Of a stretch of DNA of 44,023 bases, positions 7,758-17,081 are shown one piece after another. A program made the position numbers and the translations under genes. Numbering within the stretch: the first letter of the stretch is position 1; every line of letters begins with the position of its first letter. The stretch lies in NCBI GenBank assembly GCA_021162615.1, contig JAGGYH010000084.1, forward strand, positions 1-44,023, given 5' to 3'. The stretch comes from Candidatus Aminicenantota bacterium. GTDB lineage: Bacteria; Acidobacteriota; Aminicenantia; Aminicenantales; Aminicenantaceae. The notes under the pieces are model-generated. The model saw only the letters and a list, made by a program, of their open reading frames with translations, ran no database searches and was not told the DNA's origin.

Positions 7758-9962
7758 ATGAGTAAGAAGTGCACGCAAAGGATGATAATTTTATTTGCAG
7801 GGATATTTGTTTTTTCATTTTCATCCGTATTGTTTGCTCAGGTCCGCGGGAAGGCCTTGTATGAAAAATTATCCAAAGACAGAGAGCTGATAAAACCGGC
7901 AAGGCTTGAAAGATACAGCTGGCTTCCTAACGAAACCGGCCTGTATATCAAAGAAGGAAATAGTTATAAAAAAATAGATATCAAAACAGGGGAGAAAAAA
8001 AATCTGTTTGATGAAGGCAGAATCATCTCCCGATATAATGATTTGACTGGGAAAAATCTGGAAAAACTCCCATTTAAAGACTTCGAATTTATCAAAAACG
8101 GGAACCGGATCAGATTTAAAGTCAAAAGCAAGGCGTTTATTTATGACCTTGGTTCCGGAGAGATGATTTCCTATGTTCCTGAGAAGGAATTTGAGGGCGT
8201 ACGTGGAAGGCTCTATTCTGAAGTGCTGTCTCCGGACCTTAAGTATAGAGCGTTTATACGGGATTTCAATCTTTATATAAAGGATTTTGAGGAAAACGAA
8301 ACACCTCTGACTAAAGGAGGAAACAAAGACCTGCGTAAAGGTTTTCCGGATTGGGTCTACCCCGAAGAACTGGGCCAGTACGAGGCTTTCTGGTGGTCTC
8401 CTGACTCCTCAAAGATAGCCTATATGGAATTTGACGAAAAGCCTGTGAAAAAATACCCCATTGTTCATGATATAGATCCTGTTCCTTTGCTGGAGATGCA
8501 AAGTTACCCGAAGTCAGGGGAAAACAATCCTATAGTGCAGCTCTACATCGTGGATGTCAAAACCAGAAAAACCGTAAGAGTCAAGACGGGTATGGAAACG
8601 AATGTCTATCTTTTTAATGGAGAATGGACCTGTGATGGAAAATATTTTACGTACCAGCGTTTGAACAGGCTTCAGAATGTGCTGGAATTATTTGCTGCTG
8701 ACCCGGATACAGGAGATACTAAACTTATACTGCGGGATGAAGATAAATGCTATATAGAGGCTCAGAATGACCTCAGGTTTTTAAAAGACAACAAACATCT
8801 CATCTGGACCTCAGAGAGGAGCGGATGGAGGGAGATTTATCTTTATGATATTTCAGGAAATCTAGTCAGACAATTAACAGATGCGAAACTTCCTGTGACT
8901 CGAGTGGTCGGAGTTGACGAAGAGGAAGGCTGGGTCTATTTCACCGGCCGGGAAAACAGAGGCCTAGAGTCTTATCTTTACAGAGTGGGGATGGACGGGC
9001 ATGGTTTTAAAAAGCTGACCAGGGAAAAAGGCACACACAATGCGTCCATGTCTCCTGATTGCCGCTATTTTATCGATACTTTTTCCTCTTTTGACGAACC
9101 TCAACGAGCAAGTCTTTGCACGGCATCCGGAGAAAAAATAAGAGAGCTCAGCCGTTCCGTAGTCACAAAGGAATTCAAAGATCTCAAATTAATCAAACCG
9201 GAGCACTTTGTTTTTGAATCAGCGGATAAAAAATATCAATTGGATGGGGTGCTTTATAAACCGGCTCATTTTAATGAAAAGAAGAAATATCCATTGATCA
9301 TGGCTGTTTATGGAGGGCCCGGAGCCAAAATGATCTATAACAGATTCAATATGAACGACCGCAACCAGGCTCTTGCCCAACTGGGTTTTATTGTCGCTTC
9401 CATAGACCACAGAGGGGTATCCGGTAGGGGAAAGGATTTCCAGAACCTGATGTATATGAACCTGGGACAGATCGAATTAGCCGACCATGTCGCCGCTGTT
9501 AAATATCTTACAAAGAGGCCTTATGTCGATGGGCAGAGAGTGGGGATCTCCGGGCATTCTTACGGCGGTTATTTAACATGCATTGCCATGCTGAAGGCTC
9601 CTGATGTTTTTCATGTGGGAGTTGCAGGGGCACCGGTTACTGACTGGAGGAATTATGACACGATTTATACCGAAAGATACATGAGAAGGCCGCAGGATAA
9701 CCCGGAGGGATATAAAAAAGGCTCGTGTATGAATTATGCAAAGGATCTCAAAGGCCACCTCGCTATCCATCACGGGGCTGTGGATAACAATGTTCATCCC
9801 GGGAATACTATCCAGCTGATTCAAGAGCTTTTGAAACACAATAAGAAATTTGATTTGATGATCTATCCCGAACAAAAGCACGGGATCCGCTTTAAACGTT
9901 ATGGAGAGGCAAGAATAGAATTTTTCATAGAATATCTGAAGCCGGAAGTGATAGAGCGTTAA
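7758..9962 (+). CDS. Dipeptidyl peptidase IV, S9 family
   Basis: A 734-residue secreted serine peptidase that removes X-Pro or X-Ala dipeptides from peptide N-termini. Residues 1-28 are a signal peptide (SKKCTQRM, a hydrophobic core, VLFAQ). Next comes the beta-propeller domain, with the substrate-amine Glu pair in DWVYPEELGQYEAFWWSPDS. The C-terminal hydrolase carries Ser601 (GISGHSYGG), Asp676 (AVDNNVHP) and His708 (EQKHGI), so the triad is complete. An upstream ATG at 7713 is in frame, but 7758 is preferred because AAGGAG ends 6 nt before it and the signal peptide then starts properly. It lies 50 nt after the DhaL-DegV gene. Confidence 0.92.
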   Translation: MSKKCTQRMIILFAGIFVFSFSSVLFAQVRGKALYEKLSKDRELIKPARLERYSWLPNETGLYIKEGNSYKKIDIKTGEKKNLFDEGRIISRYNDLTGKNLEKLPFKDFEFIKNGNRIRFKVKSKAFIYDLGSGEMISYVPEKEFEGVRGRLYSEVLSPDLKYRAFIRDFNLYIKDFEENETPLTKGGNKDLRKGFPDWVYPEELGQYEAFWWSPDSSKIAYMEFDEKPVKKYPIVHDIDPVPLLEMQSYPKSGENNPIVQLYIVDVKTRKTVRVKTGMETNVYLFNGEWTCDGKYFTYQRLNRLQNVLELFAADPDTGDTKLILRDEDKCYIEAQNDLRFLKDNKHLIWTSERSGWREIYLYDISGNLVRQLTDAKLPVTRVVGVDEEEGWVYFTGRENRGLESYLYRVGMDGHGFKKLTREKGTHNASMSPDCRYFIDTFSSFDEPQRASLCTASGEKIRELSRSVVTKEFKDLKLIKPEHFVFESADKKYQLDGVLYKPAHFNEKKKYPLIMAVYGGPGAKMIYNRFNMNDRNQALAQLGFIVASIDHRGVSGRGKDFQNLMYMNLGQIELADHVAAVKYLTKRPYVDGQRVGISGHSYGGYLTCIAMLKAPDVFHVGVAGAPVTDWRNYDTIYTERYMRRPQDNPEGYKKGSCMNYAKDLKGHLAIHHGAVDNNVHPGNTIQLIQELLKHNKKFDLMIYPEQKHGIRFKRYGEARIEFFIEYLKPEVIER

Positions 9963-9974
9963 ACAGGGTTTGGT

Positions 9975-11921
9975 TCATTCAGAGGAAAGGCCGAAAATTC
10001 GAATTCTGTTGCTGTCCCTGTCCACAACATAAACCAAGCCCTTAGAGTCAACGGCGATTCCAATCGGGAAATTTAGCCGCTCTTTCTCAGGGCCGGAATT
10101 CCCCCATTCAGCTATGAACCGGCCGGTTTCATCAAATTTTTGGATCCGGCGGTTATACGTATCTGATATATAAATGCAGTTGTCACCGTCACCATAAATG
10201 CCCATGGGCCTGTCAAATTCTCCCGGCGCTGTGCCTTTATCTCCCCAGCCTGAAATGAATTCCCCGCTGTTTGTGAATTTTTGCAGGTTGTTCTGGTCAG
10301 TGACAAATATTTCATCCTTTTCGTTTATGAAAATACCTGCAGGGTATACAAACTCACCTTCGGAAGCGCCTTCTTGCCCCCAGGAGTATTGAAAAACACC
10401 CAAATGTGTGAACTTTTTAATTTTATGGTTTCCCGAGTCCGCAACATATATATTGTTCTCCCGGTCAACCGCGATTCCCAACGGAGTGTTGAATTCGTTA
10501 TCTCCGGAGCCTAATTTCCCCCATTTGAGAACAAAATTTCCTTTGCTATCAAACTTCATGACACAGTGTTTTTTGATGTCAGTGACATAAAGATATCCCT
10601 CGCTGTTTACAGCGATTCCAAAGGGGTTTTTTAGTCTATTGAGATCCCGTTTATTTACCGCAAGATCATTCTTGAATATTCCTTCCGGACTGATTTTATT
10701 AATTTTTAAATCGCTCTCATCAACGACAAAGAAGTTGCCCTGCCTGCCCATGACTATTCCTGTAGGGGAGGTAAAGAAATTGGAATTTTCTCCTCCCCAT
10801 TGGTCGACACTTATATATGTTTTGGGCTCTAATGTGATTTCCAGCACGAGAGGGCCTTCTCCTTTTGTCACCTTGAGGTCCTGTAACCAGTCCTTATAAT
10901 TGTTCTTAGATATCCTTAATTTGTGGATCCCGAACTCCATCAAGGGAAGTTCTGAATCTGTATCCATACCGGTGTATTCTCCGTTAAGGAAAATTTTTGC
11001 ACCGGGTGGAGAAGAGCTTATATGAACCGTTCTTCCGATTTTCTGGAGGATAAATTCTTTTTCACTCGTCTCAGCTATAAGGAAGACGTCTTCTTTGATG
11101 GTATCATAACCTTCTTTTTCTATTTCAATAGTGAATTTGGGGGAATCCGTTTTTATAGTTGTGGGGGTTTTACCTGCCTCCTCCCCGTTTAGTTTTATTA
11201 TGGCATCCTGGGGTCTTGTGGATATTTTAAGATAATACTCTTTAATGAGCCCCAGGTATTCTTTTTCTGCAAGAGTTATTATCTTGGCTATGTTCGGGTC
11301 GTATATGTTTCGGGAGATTTCTAAGGCATAGGAATGATCGACCTCAAACATGTTTTTCATTTCTTTTAGGGCCAGAAACTCATTCTTCTGGGCTGCATAT
11401 CCGAGCCCTATCCAGAGATATATTTCTGCTGCCAGTCTTTTCTGTTTGTCGAAATCTGACACCCTGAAAACTTTAGGGATAAGAGGCCTTAGTGAGGCAA
11501 TAGCCGTGTCTAATTGCTGCTCTTTACGAATGAGTTTTTTACTGCTTTCAACAGCTGTTTCTATATTTGCAATTATTTCTTCCTGGCTTATCTCATTGGA
11601 CAAAGGAATATCTGTATCTGATTGGGAAGTTTCATCATCTATGACTTTGACCAGCATTTCGTGTATAAAGCCCGAAATTGATTTCCCCTGTATCTCAAAA
11701 CTGACCTTATACCATTCTCCTTGTTTTTCTTCTCCGAGAAGTATTGTGCCGGCATTGACATTGGCAATATTCTCGCCGCCTATTTCAGGCTTCAATTTTA
11801 TATTGGCGTTGCTGGCAATCACTTCTAACTTAAGGGAAGAAGAACCAAGCAGTATACAGAAGGCAAGAACAGAAAGGAAAATAAATGCTTTTTTTTGGAT
11901 GCCTAATCCCCATGTTTTCAT
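9975..11921 (-). CDS. SH3b-PEGA-NHL repeat protein
   Basis: A 648-residue exported multidomain protein. A signal peptide or N-terminal anchor (residues 1-30) is followed by an SH3b-like domain (about 30-95, LKPEIGGENIANVNAG...GEWYKVSF), a helical region, and two PEGA modules (about 225-365; STRPQDAIIKLNGEEAGKTP and SSPPGAKIFLNGEYTG). It ends with roughly six NHL blades (about 375-648) of the type GIAVDRENNIYVADSGNHKI. PEGA modules are usually surface-exposed, and NHL propellers bind ligands. An in-frame TTG at 11933 exists, but GGGAGA is spaced correctly only for the ATG at 11921. It lies 37 nt downstream of the kinase remnant and was probably its operon partner. Confidence 0.85.
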   Translation of the reverse strand: MKTWGLGIQKKAFIFLSVLAFCILLGSSSLKLEVIASNANIKLKPEIGGENIANVNAGTILLGEEKQGEWYKVSFEIQGKSISGFIHEMLVKVIDDETSQSDTDIPLSNEISQEEIIANIETAVESSKKLIRKEQQLDTAIASLRPLIPKVFRVSDFDKQKRLAAEIYLWIGLGYAAQKNEFLALKEMKNMFEVDHSYALEISRNIYDPNIAKIITLAEKEYLGLIKEYYLKISTRPQDAIIKLNGEEAGKTPTTIKTDSPKFTIEIEKEGYDTIKEDVFLIAETSEKEFILQKIGRTVHISSSPPGAKIFLNGEYTGMDTDSELPLMEFGIHKLRISKNNYKDWLQDLKVTKGEGPLVLEITLEPKTYISVDQWGGENSNFFTSPTGIVMGRQGNFFVVDESDLKINKISPEGIFKNDLAVNKRDLNRLKNPFGIAVNSEGYLYVTDIKKHCVMKFDSKGNFVLKWGKLGSGDNEFNTPLGIAVDRENNIYVADSGNHKIKKFTHLGVFQYSWGQEGASEGEFVYPAGIFINEKDEIFVTDQNNLQKFTNSGEFISGWGDKGTAPGEFDRPMGIYGDGDNCIYISDTYNRRIQKFDETGRFIAEWGNSGPEKERLNFPIGIAVDSKGLVYVVDRDSNRIRIFGLSSE

Positions 11922-11958
11922 TGTTTCTCCCAAAACCCTTTTCTATTATAAACATCCG

Positions 11959-12912
11959 TTATTTATTTTCAATGATTTTCCATTGATTTTCAATTTTTTT
12001 CACAGTCCATTTCTTTGTTCCATCGAAAAGGACTTTTCTTTGATTGGTTTTCTTGTAAACAGCGATCAGCATATGGGAAAAGTTCACTTCCGCTTCTTCG
12101 GTATTTTTGAAATGGATGGTGATGTCAGAATAAACAGACTGGATATCTTTATAATGGTCGAACAGAAGAGCCAGGTCAGCTTTTCTCTGCTCCAGAATCT
12201 TCTCAGATCCTATATCAGCGAGTATGGTTTCCAGGTTTTTTTCTTCTTCTGCTTTCTTTTGTTTTTTAAGCATATTTGTGATTTCGATTTTAGATAGGGC
12301 TGTGTCAGCTAGATAGATATATTTTTTGGCTTCCCTGTTGTCTTTATCCCGTTTCAGGACCTGATTCATATCCTCGATGCATTCTCTGTAAAGACCTTGT
12401 TTATAGTGATCAATCCCTGTTTTTAAATACTGGGATGCTGCAGCTTTGTTGGATATGCTCTGGATTTTATCCTGTGCCTGTCTAAGATATTTCAGGGCTG
12501 TTTCGTTATCAGGCTCTGTGGAAAGGATTTTTTCTGCTAAATCCATTGTTTCTGAGTAGTTTTTGTTTTCAAAGCTCTGCATCATTTGTTTTACTGTGTT
12601 ATCCGGGGGATTGGTTAATTCCTTTAGATGGATTGGTTCAGGAAGAGGGGATTCGACTGTGATCTCTACTGATTTTTCTGAAGTCAGGAAAGAAAGGTTT
12701 ATATTTTGATTGAGAAACAAAACAAAAACCGTTCCCAAGATGAGAAGGAGCACCGCAGCGGCACTGACCCTGATCCAAATCCTTTTTATTCTTCTCGGAA
12801 GTTTTTGAGTTGTATTTAGATGCGTAAGAAAGGCCTGTTTGAGCTGCTCGCATGTTTGATAGCGTTTTTTGGGGTCTTTGGCTAAAGCTTTTGAAATGAT
12901 TGTTTCGAATCC
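11959..12912 (-). pseudogene. 5'-truncated Ser/Thr protein kinase, C-terminal half
   Basis: The open frame begins just after an in-frame TAA and reads GFETIISKALAKDPKKRYQT. This is subdomain XI of a Hanks-type kinase, followed by a basic stretch, one transmembrane helix (about 55-75) and an extracytoplasmic TPR-like region of about 190 residues. The ATP-binding and catalytic lobes (GxGxxG, VAIK, HRD, DFG) are absent upstream. The R1 repeat begins about 24 nt from the break, at 12936. The 264-residue tail could be translated from the GTG at 12753, but it would lack kinase activity. The missing catalytic domain suggests loss through a repeat-associated rearrangement. Confidence 0.82.
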
Positions 12913-12935
12913 TTATATAATAGACAAATTATTTT

Positions 12936-13120
12936 AACCTGACCTATTCATAAAAAATGAATATCGTCCTTTTTTTATCTTACAGGCAAGCCGATATGAA
13001 ATTCAGGTGTGGCCTGTGCTCCCTTCAGATTTTTAACGCCATTCTCCTTCGTTTTTCTCGGCTCCTGCGTAACTTCCCCCGTCCGTGGGTGATCCTGGTC
13101 ATTCATAAAATATGGTTGCG
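12936..13120 (-). repeat. R1 repeat copy beside the truncated kinase
   Basis: AACCTGACCTATTCATAAAA at 12936-12955 is the reverse complement of the right terminal motif seen at 31677-31694. The interior (12980-13090) is almost the reverse complement of window bases 20-140, including GAAATTCAGGTGTGGCCTGT and CCCCCGTCCGTGGGT. A second terminal-like motif, ATCCTGGTCATTCATAAAA, occurs at 13091-13109 in the same orientation. No coding potential. Confidence 0.8.
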
Positions 13121-13208
13121 TTTCCAACACATTTACCATGATAGGCTCTCTTATCATTCTTAATTCATTAAGAACATACTTCTTACGTTAGTACATATAA
13201 TAATTTTA

Positions 13209-13477
13209 CTTTATGCAGCCATATTTTACCTTACAGGCGAGCCGATCTCACAGCATCTGCTTTGTTGCAGGGCATTCGCGGTGAAGGACCACAGCTTCAT
13301 ACCCTGCGCCTCGCATCTGCAGCAAGCTTGGCTCGTGAATAACCAGGATCGACTTCCTGCATCCGAAGGCTAAATCTTCAATGTCGCCACGTCCACACCT
13401 GAATTTCGCAAGGTAAAAAGGTGGTGTGGCCTGCGCTCCCTTCAGATTTTTAACGCCATTCCTCGCACTGTGTGCTT
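13209..13477 (-). repeat. Composite R1 repeat copies upstream of ssrA
   Basis: Bases 13212-13352 are nearly the reverse complement of the left 140 bp of the element at 17082-17342 (blocks TGCAGATGCGAGGC and GAAGCTGTGGTCCTTCACCG), ending with GTGAATAACCAGGAT, the inverted left terminal motif. Bases 13390-13475 then carry the other interior module (CACACCTGAATTTCGC, TTCAGATTTTTAACGCCATT). Two copies, or fragments, are therefore nested. They end about 5 nt before the ssrA -35 box. Confidence 0.8.
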
Positions 13478-13481
13478 TATA

Positions 13482-13509
13482 TTGACTTTTTTTTTCTCTT
13501 AAATATAAT
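13482..13509 (+). promoter_or_regulatory. ssrA promoter
   Basis: TTGACT at 13482-13487, a 16-nt T-rich spacer, then a perfect TATAAT at 13504-13509. The predicted start at about 13516 is some 7 nt before the mature tmRNA 5' end. The -35 box sits next to the end of the repeat cluster. Confidence 0.75.
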
Positions 13510-13522
13510 TATATATGAGATC

Positions 13523-13867
13523 GGGGGCGAATTGGGTTCGACGGAGGTAAAGAGACTGAGGAAGCATGTCGAGGCCCCACCCACCTCGTTAATCAGGTGG
13601 AAATTTACAAGTGCAGAATCAATGCCATTAGCTGCCTAAAAAGAGGTATGCCGTTTCTTTTGCGTTTTCCTGCAGCGCTCAAGAAACGCCGACTAGCAGG
13701 ATAGCGAACCTGGCATGCTCCTAGCCAGGCAAGTGAGTTTTTTTGGAGCTGGTTTCAAGGTAGTTTTCCTCTTTGACAGCCTTGAAGCGAGACAAAAGAA
13801 GAGGATAAACATGTAGCGTCCTCTCGTTGAATGCCTTCGGACGCGGGTTCGATTCCCGCCGCCTCCA
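13523..13867 (+). ncRNA. ssrA: Transfer-messenger RNA (tmRNA)
   Basis: A one-piece tmRNA of about 345 nt that rescues stalled ribosomes. The 5' end GGGGGCGAATTGGGTTCGACGG is diagnostic. GGGGGCG (13523-13529) pairs with CGCCTCC (13860-13866) as a 7-bp acceptor stem with one G-U, and a T-arm GCGGGTTCGATTCCCGC precedes it. The discriminator A is 13867; CCA is not encoded. The tag frame starts with GCA at position 91 of the RNA, as in E. coli, and reads A-E-S-M-P-L-A-A before TAA (13613-13639). The ending LAA is the usual degradation signal. Eight encoded residues is short for a tag (E. coli encodes ten). Confidence 0.95.
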
Positions 13868-13908
13868 TAAAGATTGTTTTTGGATAAAGATAGATTGAGC
13901 TAGAAAAA

Positions 13909-15054
13909 ATGAGAAAAAGGCTGTTAATGATTTTTTTGGTTTTGACAGTCATCCAAGGACTTCTTCTTTCCCAGGAAAGCCCTTCTATTCAGTTGTCGGT
14001 TAGAGACTATTCTGATTATTCCCGTGTATTTTTGGAATCTTCTAAACCTTTGAGCATAAGCACGGAAAGAAGCGGTCTTTACATCCTTGTTAGAGTCAGA
14101 GCGGGTGATCCGTTTCAAATAAACAAGGGCGATTTTCAAAGCAGCAGGGTGGATTCAATAGAATGGGGAAGAGGGTCTGATTATTATATATTCACCATAA
14201 AAATGGCTCATAAAGACCTTCTCTGCCGTCCTTCCATTTCTCGGGATTCTTCAACGGTCCTTATAGATATAACGTCTTCACCAGAGACGTTTAAAGAGGA
14301 CAACCATAACGGTTCCCATTATGATGCCAATTCTTTTTCAAAAGAGCCTGCAAATGGTTCCATGCAGGAGGGATTAAAGACCATAGTCATAGACCCAGGT
14401 CACGGAGGACTGGAAACAGGTGCTGAAGGAAGGTATGGAACCAAAGAAAAAACAATCACTCTGGAAATCGCGCTTAAATTAAAAGCCATTATCGAGAGAA
14501 ATCTTCCTTACAGAGTCCAATTGACAAGAGAGGAGGATGTGGATGTCTCGCTTGAGAAAAGAGCCGCTATTGCCAATAATTATAAAGCCTTTGTTTTCAT
14601 CAGTATCCATGCCAATGGTTCTTACAGAAAAACAGCGCAGGGATCAGAGACGTTTTTTTTGAGCTTAAATGCCACTGATGAAGAAACCCGCAGGCTTGCC
14701 TATATGGAGAACAATTCCACTGATTTGGAGAGTATCCAGAGCGATAATGTGGATGACATAAAGTTGATCTTATGGGATATGGCCCAGTCATCTTATATCC
14801 GGCAGAGCAGTCGTCTTGCCGAGAAGATACAGACCAAGCTTAATACCCTCAGCGGGACATTAAACAGAGGAGTCAAGCAAGCTCCTTTTAAGGTTTTAAC
14901 GGGAGTGGCATGCCCTGCTGTTCTTGTTGAGACAGCATTTATTTCCAATCCCAGGGAGGAAAAGAATCTGATTACGGATGAATTTCAGAACAGCATTGCA
15001 CAGGCGGTGTATCTGGGATTGGCTGAATTTTTGGATGAATACATCAACCAGTAA
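13909..15054 (+). CDS. N-acetylmuramoyl-L-alanine amidase
   Basis: A 381-residue periplasmic peptidoglycan hydrolase of the AmiC type, which cuts the bond between MurNAc and the stem peptide during cell separation. A signal peptide (1-23) is followed by an AMIN-like beta domain (about 24-120), a linker, and an Amidase_3 zinc domain (about 158-378). The zinc and catalytic residues are present: H165 (DPGHGG), E180, H234 (SIHAN) and E341 (VETAFISN). It starts 42 nt after the tmRNA 3' end with no terminator seen between, and the GerMN gene follows after 6 nt, so the two form an operon that may also receive read-through from ssrA. Confidence 0.92.
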   Translation: MRKRLLMIFLVLTVIQGLLLSQESPSIQLSVRDYSDYSRVFLESSKPLSISTERSGLYILVRVRAGDPFQINKGDFQSSRVDSIEWGRGSDYYIFTIKMAHKDLLCRPSISRDSSTVLIDITSSPETFKEDNHNGSHYDANSFSKEPANGSMQEGLKTIVIDPGHGGLETGAEGRYGTKEKTITLEIALKLKAIIERNLPYRVQLTREEDVDVSLEKRAAIANNYKAFVFISIHANGSYRKTAQGSETFFLSLNATDEETRRLAYMENNSTDLESIQSDNVDDIKLILWDMAQSSYIRQSSRLAEKIQTKLNTLSGTLNRGVKQAPFKVLTGVACPAVLVETAFISNPREEKNLITDEFQNSIAQAVYLGLAEFLDEYINQ

Positions 15055-15060
15055 AAAGCC

Positions 15061-15639
15061 ATGGAATTGAAAAAATTAATTCTTCCTGCTTCCCTTTTGG
15101 TATTGCTGATCATTCTGATGGTTCTTTTTTTTGGAAGCCAGGGGAAAGAGAAAACTCCTGATGTGTCTTCTGCTGATTTGTTGGAGGAGGAACGTTCAGG
15201 AGAGGAAGAGCTGGATACAAAAAAAATAGTGTTGTTTTTTATCTCTGAGGATGATTACCTCCTGCATAAGGAGGAGAGAGAAATACTCAATGGTTCGATA
15301 CTGGAAAACCAGATAGAACGTTTGGTAAAAGAACTGATTTCCGGTTCTGAAGAAGGGCTGTTGTCTCCGTTTCCTCCGGAAACAAAGGTCAGAGGTATCT
15401 ATATTACAAGGGATGGTATCGTATACATAGACTTTTCTCCTGAGTTTCAAACAGCACATCCTTCAGGTTCCTCTGCAGAGATTTCTTCCATATTTTCCAT
15501 TGTTAATTCCATTGCTTATAATTTTAAATCAATTAAAAGGGTTTTTATTCTGGTTAATGGAACGGAACAGGAAACATTAGCCGGCCATATTGACCTCAGG
15601 AGGCCGTTTCTTCCACGCTATGACCTTATAAGCGATTGA
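15061..15639 (+). CDS. GerMN-domain membrane-anchored protein
   Basis: A 192-residue protein with an N-terminal membrane anchor (residues 8-27, LILPASLLVLLIILMVLFF), an acidic linker, and a GerMN domain at about 55-180. The domain shows LLSPFPPETKVRGIYITRDG, VYIDFSPEFQ, then SSIFSIVNSIAYNF and VFILVNGTEQETLAGHID. GerMN domains occur in spore-germination protein GerM and in envelope proteins of non-sporulating bacteria, often beside amidases. Here it follows the amidase by 6 nt, which suggests a shared cell-wall role. Spore formation is not implied. Confidence 0.87.
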   Translation: MELKKLILPASLLVLLIILMVLFFGSQGKEKTPDVSSADLLEEERSGEEELDTKKIVLFFISEDDYLLHKEEREILNGSILENQIERLVKELISGSEEGLLSPFPPETKVRGIYITRDGIVYIDFSPEFQTAHPSGSSAEISSIFSIVNSIAYNFKSIKRVFILVNGTEQETLAGHIDLRRPFLPRYDLISD

Positions 15640-15686
15640 TATTTCTTTTCTGATAATATTTACTGATTTTTCGGGCCAACAGGGAA

Positions 15687-17003
15687 ATGAATAAACTGAC
15701 CAGGGTTGTTATCGTCGGATTTCCAAATGTAGGGAAGTCGACTTTATTCAACCGGCTTCTCAGAGAAAAAAAGGCCATTGTGCACTCTTTACCGGGCATG
15801 ACACGAGATATGAACTCAAGTGTGTGCACTATAGGTGATAAAAAATTCGAACTTGTGGATACGGGCGGCTTTTTTGACTCTGAATCAAATCCTCTCTCAG
15901 CTCAAGTCAAACTCAAGGCATGGGAGGCTTCAAAACAGGCTGATGTACTGATATTCATGCTTGATGCCAGAAAGGGGATCGTGCCTTCCGAGCAGGAGCT
16001 CTTTATCTCCCTAAAAAAGCTTGATAAGCCCATAATCATAGTGGTTAATAAAATGGACTCACCTGCAATGGAAGAGAAGTATCTATGGGAATTTTTCAAG
16101 CTGGGCGGGGATTTTCTCGTCCCCGTATCCGCAGAGCATAAACGGAATATAGAACTTCTTGAAGAGGCGATCGCCAACGCTATACCTGGTATGTCTTATA
16201 ATAAACAAGAGTTAAGACCTATAAAAATAGCAGTTGTCGGCAGGATCAATGTAGGCAAATCTTCTATAGTCAATCTCATAATCGGTCAGGAAAAGATTAT
16301 TGTGAGTGAGACTCCCGGAACCACAAGAGATAGTATTGACACGGTTGTTTTAAGGTACGGTCGTCCTTTTTGTCTTATTGATACGGCAGGGATTCGAAAA
16401 TTAAGCAGGACCAGGGATGAAAAAGAAAAGGCAGGTATCATCAGAGCAAAGAAAAACATCAGCAAAGCAGATGTGGTTTGTCTTTTAATGGATTCCACTG
16501 AATTTCCGACCCGCCAGGATGCGGCCATAGCCCATTTGGCGCATGACTCAGGAAAACCTCTTATGCTTGCCCTGAATAAATGGGATTTAATTCCCTCTAA
16601 AGAAAAGGCTTATGAGGCGTTTAAAATAAAGGCTTATGAAAGACTTGATTTTGTTTCATATGCGCCTCTTCTCTTTGTATCAGCTCGCACCGGGAAGCGG
16701 GCTGTTAAAATACTGGATTTAGCTGAAGAGATTTATAACAATGCAAAGACGTGGGTTCCTACTCCCCATCTCAATAAATTTCTGGTTTCCATAACCCGGG
16801 AGAAACCGCCTCTATCCAAAAAGAAAAAGAAGATAAAGATCAAGTATATGGTGCAGCAGAGTATCCTTCCTCCCACTTTTATTCTTTTCACCCACTCCAG
16901 AAGCGCGCTTTTACCTTCCTATGAAAAATATTTTTCAGCTCATTTAAGAGAAAAATTTAATATATGGGGGACTCCCATACGGCTTCGCCTTAAAAGGAAC
17001 TAG
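15687..17003 (+). CDS. der: Ribosome-assembly GTPase Der (EngA)
   Basis: A 438-residue protein with two tandem GTPase domains and a C-terminal KH-like domain, the standard Der architecture; Der acts in 50S subunit maturation. The first G1 motif is GFPNVGKST (residues 8-16), with DTGG and NKMD following. The second is GRINVGKSS (about 182-190), with DTAG and NKWD. The KH-like tail spans about 355-438. It begins 47 nt after the GerMN gene. The length is normal and nothing appears missing. Confidence 0.95.
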   Translation: MNKLTRVVIVGFPNVGKSTLFNRLLREKKAIVHSLPGMTRDMNSSVCTIGDKKFELVDTGGFFDSESNPLSAQVKLKAWEASKQADVLIFMLDARKGIVPSEQELFISLKKLDKPIIIVVNKMDSPAMEEKYLWEFFKLGGDFLVPVSAEHKRNIELLEEAIANAIPGMSYNKQELRPIKIAVVGRINVGKSSIVNLIIGQEKIIVSETPGTTRDSIDTVVLRYGRPFCLIDTAGIRKLSRTRDEKEKAGIIRAKKNISKADVVCLLMDSTEFPTRQDAAIAHLAHDSGKPLMLALNKWDLIPSKEKAYEAFKIKAYERLDFVSYAPLLFVSARTGKRAVKILDLAEEIYNNAKTWVPTPHLNKFLVSITREKPPLSKKKKKIKIKYMVQQSILPPTFILFTHSRSALLPSYEKYFSAHLREKFNIWGTPIRLRLKRN

Positions 17004-17081
17004 GATGTGAAAACATCAGGTATGTTTTACTTGACTTTAACGAGGCTTTTTATTATAAATTCAAATTACTGACGTGAATTA

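Noticed and set aside
11350-12297. Long plus-strand open frame (315 codons)
   Set aside because: It is antisense to the PEGA/NHL gene and kinase tail, both of which have clear domains; the translation is low-complexity Ser/Phe/Leu with no family pattern.
15061-15639. Sporulation gene because of the GerMN domain
   Set aside because: GerMN domains are common in non-sporulating bacteria; no other sporulation gene is in the window and LolA implies a diderm.
17007-17030. Inverted repeat GTGAAAACAT/ATGTTTTAC after der as a terminator
   Set aside because: The stem is weak and AT-rich, and no T run follows it.
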